Below, piece after piece: positions 1 through 5,269 of a DNA stretch of 8,257 bases. Every line of letters starts with the position of its first letter. Position 1 is the first letter of the stretch. The stretch is from DASZTU01 sp035547675 (GTDB lineage: Bacteria; Pseudomonadota; Alphaproteobacteria; Rhizobiales; Devosiaceae). Position numbers and translations under genes: made by a program. The stretch is taken from NCBI GenBank assembly GCA_035547675.1, contig DASZUI010000084.1:1-8257 (forward strand), read 5' to 3'. The notes under the pieces are model-generated. The model was not told where the DNA came from, searched no databases, and was given only the letters and a program-made list of their open reading frames with translations.

Positions 1-11
1 AGGCCAATTCG

Positions 12-50
12 AGCCTTGCGCCGTCCCTCCGGGATGGCGCGGGGCTTTTT
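12..50 (+). terminator. Intrinsic terminator (or attenuator) upstream of pheS
   Basis: The arms at 12-27 and 31-46 can pair over 16 positions, with three G-U wobbles (16/42, 17/41 and 23/35), around a 3-base loop (TCC, 28-30). A run of five T (46-50) follows. This is a textbook Rho-independent terminator. In many bacteria rpmI-rplT precede pheS, so it probably ends that upstream transcript, but the upstream gene is outside the window. The hairpin ends only about 45 bases before the pheS start and I see no convincing promoter in between. A role as a transcription attenuator for pheS is therefore also possible; this is inference. Confidence 0.85.
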
Positions 51-91
51 CGTTTGCTACCAACAGCCCGCTGAATTTCCCCGGATGCGCC

Positions 92-1222
92 ATGACCCTC
101 GACGAAACCATCGCCAGCCTTCGCCATGACCTGACGGGCGCTATCGCCGCCGCCCAGGACGAGGGCGCGCTCGACGCGGTGCGCGTCGCCTCGCTCGACA
201 AGAAAGGCTCGGTCTCCGCCCTGCTCGCGACCCTCGGCAGCATGGCGCCCGAGGAGCGCAAGACCGCGGGCGCCGTCATCAACGGCCTCAAATCCGAAGT
301 CACCGAGTTGATCGATGCCCGCGCCAGGGAACTGGCCGGCAAGGCGCTCGCCGCCCGCCTCGCCGCCGAGCGCGTCGATGTCACGCTGCCGCTCAGGCCG
401 GCGCCTACCGCGGCCGGCCGCATCCACCCGGTGTCGCAGGTCATCGACGAGATCACCGCCATCTTCTCCGACATGGGCTTCTCCATCGCCGAAGGCCCGG
501 ACATCGAGACGGATTACTTCAATTTCACCGCGCTGAACTTCCCCGAAGGCCATCCGGCGCGCGAAATGCACGACACCTTCTTCATGCAGCCCGGCCCGGA
601 CGGGGTGAAGAAGGTGCTGCGCACCCATACTTCGCCCGTCCAGATCCGCGCCATGCAGCGGACCAATGAGGCGTCGCCGGCTGCCTATGTCACTGGCTCC
701 ATCGAGCCGCCGATCCGCATCGTCGTGCCCGGCCGCACCTATCGCAATGATTCCGACCAGACGCATACGCCCATGTTTCACCAGCTCGAGGGACTGGTGA
801 TCGACAAGTCGAGCCATATCGGCCAGCTCCGCTGGGTGCTGGAGGAATTCCTGAAGGCCTTCTTCGAGGTCGATGCGGTCGTCACCCGCTTCCGCCCGAG
901 CTTCTTCCCCTTCACCGAGCCCTCGATGGAAGTGGACGTCCAGTGCGACCGCCGCGGCAACGAAATCCGCATCGGCGAGGGTACGGATTGGCTCGAAATC
1001 CTCGGCTGCGGCATGGTCCATCCCAATGTGCTCAGGAATTGCGGCCTCGATCCCGACATCTACCAGGGCTTCGCCTGGGGCATGGGTATCGACCGCCTCG
1101 CCATGCTGAAATACGGCGCCCCCGACCTCCGCGCCTTCTTCGAAGCCGACAAACGCTGGCTCGACCATTACGGCTTCCGTCCGCTGGATCTGCCGACACT
1201 GTTCGGAGGGCTCAGCTCTTGA
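92..1222 (+). CDS. pheS: Phenylalanine--tRNA ligase alpha subunit
   Basis: This is the catalytic subunit of the cytoplasmic (alpha-beta)2 phenylalanyl-tRNA synthetase, which activates Phe with ATP and charges tRNA-Phe. The 376-residue protein has an N-terminal helical coiled-coil arm (about 1-90) that contacts tRNA, then the class II catalytic domain. Visible signatures are HPVSQVIDEI (112-121), LRTHTSPVQIRAM (176-188), motif 2 GRTYRND followed by THTPMFHQLEG (about 214-234), FRPSFFPFTEPSMEVDV (277-293) and motif 3 GMGIDRLAMLKYG (330-342). The usual C-terminus follows. The ATG at 92 gives a normal N-terminus, but no strong Shine-Dalgarno is visible. An overlapping ATG at 85 is out of frame. 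About 13 extra residues (around 189-205) lie just before motif 2 compared with the typical short link there. This may explain why the protein is slightly longer than the roughly 360 residues I expect in alphaproteobacteria. The partner pheT is 1.25 kb downstream instead of adjacent. Confidence 0.98.
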   Translation: MTLDETIASLRHDLTGAIAAAQDEGALDAVRVASLDKKGSVSALLATLGSMAPEERKTAGAVINGLKSEVTELIDARARELAGKALAARLAAERVDVTLPLRPAPTAAGRIHPVSQVIDEITAIFSDMGFSIAEGPDIETDYFNFTALNFPEGHPAREMHDTFFMQPGPDGVKKVLRTHTSPVQIRAMQRTNEASPAAYVTGSIEPPIRIVVPGRTYRNDSDQTHTPMFHQLEGLVIDKSSHIGQLRWVLEEFLKAFFEVDAVVTRFRPSFFPFTEPSMEVDVQCDRRGNEIRIGEGTDWLEILGCGMVHPNVLRNCGLDPDIYQGFAWGMGIDRLAMLKYGAPDLRAFFEADKRWLDHYGFRPLDLPTLFGGLSS

Positions 1223-1245
1223 TTTTTTTGTGACCACAATTAAAT
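1218..1245 (+). promoter_or_regulatory. Possible promoter of brnTA
   Basis: CTTGAT (1218-1223) resembles the -35 hexamer and TTAAAT (1240-1245) the -10 hexamer, with a 16-base spacer. The -35 overlaps the pheS stop codon. The -10 overlaps the left arm of the inverted repeat by one base and otherwise lies in its spacer, which suits repression by a protein bound to the repeat. Transcription would begin roughly 10 bases before the brnT start, so the leader would be very short. The match is by eye only. Confidence 0.4.
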
Positions 1246-1258
1246 GGGGGATTGTGGT
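1233..1258. promoter_or_regulatory. Inverted repeat, probable BrnA operator
   Basis: ACCACAAT (1233-1240) and ATTGTGGT (1251-1258) are perfect 8-bp reverse complements separated by 10 bases, with arm centres 18 bp apart. The repeat ends two bases before the brnT start codon. BrnA antitoxins are known to bind and repress their own promoters as dimers, so this is the natural operator candidate. A hairpin in RNA is less likely to matter because the loop is long and AT/G-rich. The assignment to BrnA is inference from position and family. Confidence 0.65.
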
Positions 1259-1260
1259 AG

Positions 1261-1545
1261 GTGGAGCTGGAATGGGACGAGGCGAAACGGCAATGGACAT
1301 GGGACAATCGCGAATTGGATTTCGCGGATGTGGTCCGGTTCGAGCCGGACAGCATTCGTATCTATCGTGATCTGCGACGCGACTATGGCGAGCCGCGTTT
1401 CAACACCTATGGCTATCTTGACGGCGTGTTGTGCACCTATTGCTGGACGCCCCGCGAGGTACGCATTCGAATTATTTCGCTGAGGAAGGCGAATGAGCGC
1501 GAACGTGAAAGATACGAAGCGGGGAAGGATCCCCGGTACGCTTGA
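1261..1545 (+). CDS. brnT: BrnT family toxin (DUF497), RelE-fold ribonuclease type
   Basis: This is the toxin of a type II toxin-antitoxin pair. Characterised BrnT proteins have a RelE-like fold, cleave RNA and block translation until bound by BrnA. The 94-residue protein shows the family pattern: ELEWDEAK near the N-terminus (2-9), a central LDFADV segment, a DYGEPRF block, then the C-terminal RIRIISLRKANERERERYE signature (about 67-85). Its length is normal for the family. The start is GTG at 1261, because an in-frame stop (TAG) lies immediately upstream and the nearby ATG at 1272 is out of frame. No good Shine-Dalgarno is visible. The gene starts 38 bases after pheS and its last 53 bases overlap brnA in another frame. 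The KHG-type motif common in other BrnTs is absent, and the protein contains no histidine at all. GC content is lower than in the flanking housekeeping genes, suggesting horizontal acquisition. Whether it is an active toxin is unknown. Confidence 0.9.
   Translation: MELEWDEAKRQWTWDNRELDFADVVRFEPDSIRIYRDLRRDYGEPRFNTYGYLDGVLCTYCWTPREVRIRIISLRKANERERERYEAGKDPRYA
1482..1489 (+). promoter_or_regulatory. Ribosome binding site of brnA
   Basis: GAGGAAGG lies three bases before ATG 1493, with the AGGA core six bases upstream. It is the clearest Shine-Dalgarno in the first half of the window. It decides the brnA start over the in-frame internal ATG at 1550, and it lies inside the brnT reading frame. 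It may let the antitoxin be made in excess of the toxin, whose own GTG start has no obvious site. Confidence 0.75.
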
Positions 1546-1852
1546 CGGAATGCTGCCGGGCGAGTCCCTCGATGAGTTCGAGAAGCGGGTTGGCGACGAC
1601 ATTCCCGAACTGACCGACGAGGACATGGCTCGCGCCCGGCCTTTGTCCGACTTTCCCGAGCTGGCGGCGGCATTGGAAAATGCCCGAGTGGCCATGCGCG
1701 GCCAGCGTGGGCCGCAGAAGGCGCCGGTCAAGGATCGCGTCGGCCTCAGGCTCGATCATGCGGTGGTGGAATATTTCCGCGCGACTGGTCCCGGCTGGCA
1801 GTCCCGCATCAACGAAATACTCGCCAATTACGTGAAGAACGCCAGCAAGTGA
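1493..1852 (+). CDS. brnA: BrnA family antitoxin / autorepressor
   Basis: This is the cognate antitoxin of BrnT: it binds and neutralises the toxin and, in the characterised system, represses the brnTA promoter. The 119-residue protein has a variable N-terminal half with the acidic IPELTDEDMARARP segment (about 37-50) that is typical of BrnA. Its C-terminal DNA-binding domain is of the ribbon-helix-helix type (about 79-116), with RVGLRLDHAVVEYFRATGPGWQSRINEIL; the GPGWQ-RIN core is highly characteristic. The ATG at 1493 is supported by a strong Shine-Dalgarno. The gene overlaps brnT by 53 bp at its start. Its stop (TGA 1850-1852) overlaps the GTG of the exonuclease gene by 4 bp, so ribosomes finishing brnA can re-initiate on the next gene. 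A family fold is clear; binding to the inverted repeat at 1233-1258 is inferred. Confidence 0.92.
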   Translation: MSANVKDTKRGRIPGTLDGMLPGESLDEFEKRVGDDIPELTDEDMARARPLSDFPELAAALENARVAMRGQRGPQKAPVKDRVGLRLDHAVVEYFRATGPGWQSRINEILANYVKNASK

Positions 1853-2475
1853 GCGACGAACAAATCACCTTCGTCGTCACCGACATCGAGGCGGATGGGC
1901 CGAACCCGCGCCGTTCGTCCATGCTGAGCTTCGCCTCGATCGCCATCGACGCCGAAGGCAATCGCTATGGCGAGTTCGAGGCGGTGCTTTCTCCCCGTCC
2001 CGACCGCCAGCCGGATGCAGATACCATGGCCTGGTGGGCGACCCAGCCCGAGGCCTACAGGGCCGCGACCGAAAACGCCCAACCGCCCGAGCTCGTCATG
2101 CCGCGCTATGCCGATTGGGTCGAAAGCCTCCCCGGCTTTCGCGTCTTCGCCGCCGCGCCGATGATCTTCGACGGGCTCTGGATGGACGAATATCTCGACG
2201 TCTTCGCCGGCACGCGCGTCCTCGGCGGCCCGTTCAAGACGCGCCAGATCTTCCGGGGCGGCGGCGTCTGCCTCTATACGATGGCCGGCACCCTGCGCGG
2301 CGCGCCGTATATGCGATGGGGCATGCAGCGCGTCCCCGCCGAATGGTACGGCAATATCGTCCACACCCACCGCGCCATCGACGACGCGCGCGGCTTCGCC
2401 AATGTGCTGGTAAAACTCTTCGCCCTCTGCGGACAACTCGACTACGTCGAAGCCACCGAAAGCAATTACCGATGA
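1849..2475 (+). CDS. DnaQ-like DEDDh 3'-5' exonuclease family protein
   Basis: This is a probable 3'-5' exonuclease of the DEDD superfamily, which uses two metal ions held by acidic residues to remove 3' nucleotides from DNA or RNA. In the 208-residue protein, ExoI is TDIEADGP with D12 and E14. ExoII is probably around IFDGLWMDEYL with D108 (D113 is an alternative). ExoIII is HRAIDD with H174 and D179 in the H-x4-D spacing of the DEDDh subgroup. It has no other domain and no signal peptide, so it should be cytoplasmic. The start is GTG 1849, which overlaps the brnA stop (GTGA); the catalytic D-x-E sits at residue 12, as expected. Its stop overlaps the pheT ATG (ATGA), which implies translational coupling to the synthetase beta subunit. 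Whether the substrate is DNA, mRNA or tRNA 3' ends cannot be told from sequence. Unlike brnTA, its base composition matches the host. Confidence 0.87.
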   Translation: MSDEQITFVVTDIEADGPNPRRSSMLSFASIAIDAEGNRYGEFEAVLSPRPDRQPDADTMAWWATQPEAYRAATENAQPPELVMPRYADWVESLPGFRVFAAAPMIFDGLWMDEYLDVFAGTRVLGGPFKTRQIFRGGGVCLYTMAGTLRGAPYMRWGMQRVPAEWYGNIVHTHRAIDDARGFANVLVKLFALCGQLDYVEATESNYR

Positions 2476-4898
2476 AATTCACCCTCGACTGGCTCAAGGA
2501 ACATCTCGAAACCTCGGCCAATGCCGGCGAGATCGCCACCGCGTTGACCACGGTCGGCCTCGAGGTCGAAAGCGTCGAGGATCAGGGCAGGGTGCTCCGC
2601 CCCTTCGTCGTGGCCAAGGTGGTCTCGGCCGCCCCGCACCCCAATTCGGACCATCTGAGCATATGCAAGGTCGATGCCGGCACCGGCAGCCTCATCGACG
2701 TGGTCTGCGGCGCGCCCAATGTCCGGTCCGGCATGAAGTCGGTCTTCGCCTTCCCCGGCACCTGGATTCCCGGCAAGGATTTCGAGCTCAAGGAGGGCGT
2801 CGTCATCCGCGGCCAGCCCTCCAACGGCATGCTCTGCTCGGCCATGGAGCTGGAGCTCTCCAACGATCACGAAGGCATCATCGTGCTCCCCGACGACGCG
2901 CCCATCGGCATGTCCTATGTCGATTATGCCGGCCTCGGCGGCGTGGTTTACGACATCTCGATCACCCCGAACCGCGGCGATTGCACCGGCGTCCACGGTG
3001 TCGCCCGCGACCTCGCCGCCTTCGGCCTCGGCACGCTGCTCAAGGATAAAATCCCGGCCGTTCCCGCCGGCGCGGGTAAGGGGCCCGTCGGCGTCGATCT
3101 GCGTTTCTCCCCCGCCGAGCCCCAGGCCTGCCGCATGTTTGCCGGCCGGCTCATTACCGGGGTGAAGAACGGCCCGTCGCCCGCCTGGCTGCAGCAGCGC
3201 CTGCGCGCCATCGGGCTGAGGCCGATCAACGCCCTGGTCGACATCACCAATTTCGTGACTTTCGACCGCGCCCGCCCGCTCCACGTGTTCGATGCGAGCA
3301 AGCTCAAAGGCACCGTCCATGCCCGCATGGCGCGCGAGGGCGAAAGCCTGCTGGCGCTCGACGGCAGGAGCTATGTGCTCGATCCCTCGATCTGCGTCAT
3401 TGCCGACGACTCCGGCCCCATCTCCATCGCCGGCATCATGGGCGGCGAGGCCACCGGCTCGTCGGACGAAACCACCGAGGTCTTCATCGAAAGCGCCTGG
3501 TTCGATCCGATGGTCACCGCCTCGGCCGGCCGCAAGCTCGGCATCAATTCCGACGCGCGCTACCGCTTCGAGCGCACCGTGGACCCCGAAAGCGTCATCC
3601 CCGGCATCGAGCTCGCGACCGCGCTCGTACTCGAGCTCTGCGGCGGCACGGCGTATGAGACGGTCGTTGCCGGCCATGTCGAAAGCCCGCGCACCGCCAT
3701 CGAATTCCCGCTCGCGGAAGTGAAGCGCCTCACCGGCCTCGACCTGCCGCCCGAGGAGATTACCGCCATCCTGCAGCGCCTCGGCTTCGCCATCGATGGC
3801 TTCGGCCCCTTCTACGGCGTCGTCGTCCCCTCCTGGCGGCCCGACGTGACGCAGAAGGCCGACCTCGTCGAGGAAGTCATGCGCATGAAAGGCGTCGACA
3901 ATGTCCCCGTCGAGCCGCTGCCGCGCAGCACGGGCGTCGCCCACCGCATCCTTACGCCCATTCAGAACCGCCGCCGCCTGCTGCGCCGGGCGCTCGCCGC
4001 GCGCGGGCTCGACGAGGCGGTGAGCTGGTCCTTCATTTCGGCGGGGGAGGCCGAGCGCTTCGGCGGCGGCTTGGCCGAGCTGAAGCTCGCCAACCCGATC
4101 GCCGCCGACATGACCGACATGCGCCCCTCGCTGCTGCCTGGCCTCATCGCCGCCGCCAAGCGCAACGCCAATCGCGGCTTTCCCGATATCGCCCTGTTCG
4201 AGATCGGGCAGGTGTTCCATTCGGCCGGCCCCGAAGGCCAGCATACCTATGCGACGGCGCTGCGCACCGGCACGGCCGGCCTCGCCGGCGGCGGCCGCCA
4301 CTGGCATGACCGGGCGAAAAAGGTCGATGTCTTCGATGCCAAGGCCGATCTCGGCGCCGCCCTCGACATGCTCGGCCTCGATATCGACAAGCTGCAGCTC
4401 GTCGCCGAAGCGGCGCCCTGGGCCCATCCCGGCCGCGGCGGCCGCGTCCAGCTCGGCCCGAAGGCGCAGATCGCCTGGTTCGGCGAGCTCCATCCGCGCC
4501 TCCTCGAGGAATTCGACCTCGCCGGCCCGGTCGTCGCCTTCGAGCTCGATCTCGACGCGGTGCCCGAGCCCCGGCGCAAGGGCGGCCGCACCAAGCCGGT
4601 GCTGGAATTGGCCGACCTCATGCCGGTCTCGCGCGATTTCGCCTTCGTGCTCGATCGCGACGTGCCGGCCGCCAATGTGCTGCGCGCCGCGCGCAATGCC
4701 GACAAGGCGCTGATCTCGAACGTCGACGTGTTCGACCTCTTCGAGGGCGCCGCGCTTGGCGAGGGCAAGAAATCCCTTGCCATCGCCGTCACGCTCCAGC
4801 CCCGCGACAGGACGCTGACCGACGAGGAGATCGATCGCGTCTCCGCGGCCATCGTCGCCGCCGTCGGCAAGGCGACCGGCGGCGGGCTGCGGAATTGA
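2472..4898 (+). CDS. pheT: Phenylalanine--tRNA ligase beta subunit
   Basis: This is the beta subunit of the (alpha-beta)2 phenylalanyl-tRNA synthetase. It binds tRNA-Phe and hydrolyses mischarged Tyr-tRNA-Phe. The 808-residue protein starts MKFTLDWLKEHLE and shows the full bacterial domain order. The tRNA-binding OB domain is at about 40-150 (HPNSDHLSICKVD). The B3/B4 editing region is at about 200-385 (LRPINALVDITNFV, RPLHVFDASKLKG, IAGIMGGEATG). The B5 domain is at about 410-485 (SWRPDVTQKADLVEEVMRMKG). A catalytic-like core spans about 490-690 (NPIAADMTDMRPSLLPGL). The C-terminal FDX-ACB anticodon-binding domain is at about 714-808 (PVSRDFAFVLDRDV, LTDEEIDRVSAAIV). Length is normal and no truncation is seen. 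The reading frame stays open well upstream inside the exonuclease gene, but the protein begins at ATG 2472, which overlaps the exonuclease stop as ATGA. No strong Shine-Dalgarno is visible, so expression probably depends on coupling to the upstream gene. Confidence 0.98.
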   Translation: MKFTLDWLKEHLETSANAGEIATALTTVGLEVESVEDQGRVLRPFVVAKVVSAAPHPNSDHLSICKVDAGTGSLIDVVCGAPNVRSGMKSVFAFPGTWIPGKDFELKEGVVIRGQPSNGMLCSAMELELSNDHEGIIVLPDDAPIGMSYVDYAGLGGVVYDISITPNRGDCTGVHGVARDLAAFGLGTLLKDKIPAVPAGAGKGPVGVDLRFSPAEPQACRMFAGRLITGVKNGPSPAWLQQRLRAIGLRPINALVDITNFVTFDRARPLHVFDASKLKGTVHARMAREGESLLALDGRSYVLDPSICVIADDSGPISIAGIMGGEATGSSDETTEVFIESAWFDPMVTASAGRKLGINSDARYRFERTVDPESVIPGIELATALVLELCGGTAYETVVAGHVESPRTAIEFPLAEVKRLTGLDLPPEEITAILQRLGFAIDGFGPFYGVVVPSWRPDVTQKADLVEEVMRMKGVDNVPVEPLPRSTGVAHRILTPIQNRRRLLRRALAARGLDEAVSWSFISAGEAERFGGGLAELKLANPIAADMTDMRPSLLPGLIAAAKRNANRGFPDIALFEIGQVFHSAGPEGQHTYATALRTGTAGLAGGGRHWHDRAKKVDVFDAKADLGAALDMLGLDIDKLQLVAEAAPWAHPGRGGRVQLGPKAQIAWFGELHPRLLEEFDLAGPVVAFELDLDAVPEPRRKGGRTKPVLELADLMPVSRDFAFVLDRDVPAANVLRAARNADKALISNVDVFDLFEGAALGEGKKSLAIAVTLQPRDRTLTDEEIDRVSAAIVAAVGKATGGGLRN

Positions 4899-4930
4899 TA
4901 AAGGTCAGGGCAGGGCGTCACCGCTTCGCA

Positions 4931-5004
4931 CCCCTCCCCCTTGAGGGGAGGGGTTGGGGGTGGGGGTGCCCACAGGCACCGGCGCGCCCAGCCCACCCCC
5001 GCCC
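4931..5004 (+). repeat. Intergenic palindromic repeat, long copy A
   Basis: This 74-base unit matches copy B at 5068-5139 as a direct repeat with a few substitutions and a 2-base length difference. It begins with a 9-bp stem (4931-4939 with 4945-4953, loop CTTGA). A G-rich arm, the conserved block CCCACAGGC-CCGGCGCG and a C-rich arm follow; the last (4992-5000) can pair with part of the G-rich arm. Similar short palindromic intergenic families (REP- or RIME-like) are common in alphaproteobacterial genomes. Membership of a named family is not checked. Confidence 0.8.
4945..4966 (+). other. Putative G-quadruplex tract 1 (transcribed strand)
   Basis: Four consecutive G runs of 4, 4, 5 and 5 are separated by loops of 1, 2 and 1 bases on the plus strand, the same sense as the pheT mRNA. 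Short loops and long runs are the classical pattern for a stable quadruplex in RNA or single-stranded DNA. The same G runs can instead pair with nearby C runs, so the two structures compete. Formation in the cell is inference. Confidence 0.5.
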
Positions 5005-5016
5005 TGCCTGCCGGCA

Positions 5017-5039
5017 TCCCTCCCCTCTGAGGGGAGGGA
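5017..5039 (+). repeat. Intergenic palindromic repeat, short copy C
   Basis: A perfect 10-bp stem (5017-5026 with 5030-5039) closes a 3-base CTG loop. Sequence and C-rich/G-rich layout match the first hairpin of copies A and B, but the long G-rich arm and the CCCACAGGC block that follow in those copies are missing. It lies between A and B and appears to be a degenerate or shortened family member. Confidence 0.65.
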
Positions 5040-5067
5040 ATGACGGGGCGAGATGGTGCCTCATCCC

Positions 5068-5139
5068 CCCCTCCCCCTTGAGGGGAGGGACGGGGTGGGG
5101 GTACCCACAGGCGCCGGCGCGTGCCGCTTACCCCCACCC
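5068..5139 (+). repeat. Intergenic palindromic repeat, long copy B
   Basis: This is a direct copy of unit A, 137 bases downstream of it. The leading hairpin is 5069-5076 with 5082-5089. A second, larger hairpin has an 11-bp perfect stem (5093-5103 with 5129-5139) around a 25-base GC-rich loop that carries the block CCCACAGGCGCCGGCGCG. The block matches copy A apart from single substitutions. Confidence 0.8.
5082..5101 (+). other. Putative G-quadruplex tract 2 (transcribed strand)
   Basis: G runs of 4, 3, 4 and 5 are separated by loops of 1, 2 and 1 bases, at the same place within repeat unit B as tract 1 has within unit A. The spacing is preserved although the loop bases differ. Part of the tract also forms the left arm of the 11-bp hairpin of unit B. 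Confidence 0.5.
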
Positions 5140-5179
5140 GGCTGCCGCCACCCCTGCCGCTGCCGCGGCCTTCTCAGGG

Positions 5180-5204
5180 AAATCGCTCCACCGGAGCGAT
5201 TTTT
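5180..5204 (+). terminator. Intrinsic terminator downstream of pheT
   Basis: AAATCGCTCC (5180-5189) and GGAGCGATTT (5193-5202) are perfect 10-bp complements around a 3-base loop (ACC), running into a T-rich tail (5200-5204, then CTT). This is a clean Rho-independent terminator. It is about 280 bases after the pheT stop and 73 bases before the next gene. It probably ends the pheS-pheT transcript after the repeat cluster and isolates it from the glycan genes. Confidence 0.85.
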
Positions 5205-5217
5205 CTTCCCTTCGAAG

Positions 5218-5235
5218 CCCCTCAAGGGGGAGGGG
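5218..5235 (-). repeat. Inverted partial copy D of the intergenic repeat
   Basis: The reverse complement of these 18 bases is identical to the first 18 bases of copy A (4931-4948) and copy B (5068-5085). It is a half unit in opposite orientation, so A or B and D form a perfect 18-bp long-range inverted repeat that encloses the terminator at 5180-5204. Confidence 0.7.
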
Positions 5236-5251
5236 CGCCCGGGCCAGCGTT

Positions 5252-5269
5252 CCCGCCTGTCTTGGCGGG
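5252..5269 (+). other. Small hairpin before the glycosyltransferase start
   Basis: CCCGCC (5252-5257) pairs perfectly with GGCGGG (5264-5269) around a 6-base loop (TGTCTT). It ends eight bases before ATG 5278 and occupies the place where a ribosome binding site would normally lie. It could hinder initiation or be a chance product of the GC-rich sequence. Confidence 0.35.

Noticed and set aside
1240..1731. 163-codon minus-strand open frame opposite brnT/brnA
   Set aside because: It is serine/arginine/proline-rich without known motifs, whereas both brnT and brnA are clear on the plus strand.
2034..2471. N-terminal extension of PheT by 146 codons
   Set aside because: The extra stretch is an arginine-rich out-of-frame reading of the exonuclease gene. 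PheT proteins begin with the MKFTLDWLKE-type sequence, at ATG 2472.
2466..4493. Long open frame of 675 codons on the minus strand opposite pheT
   Set aside because: It mirrors pheT codons in a GC-rich genome; the translation is low-complexity (Ala, Gly, Asp, Glu, His, Arg) with no recognisable domain, while pheT on the other strand is unmistakable.
4931..5235. CRISPR array
   Set aside because: There are only a few palindromic copies, they are unevenly spaced and one is inverted. There are no uniform spacers and no cas genes.
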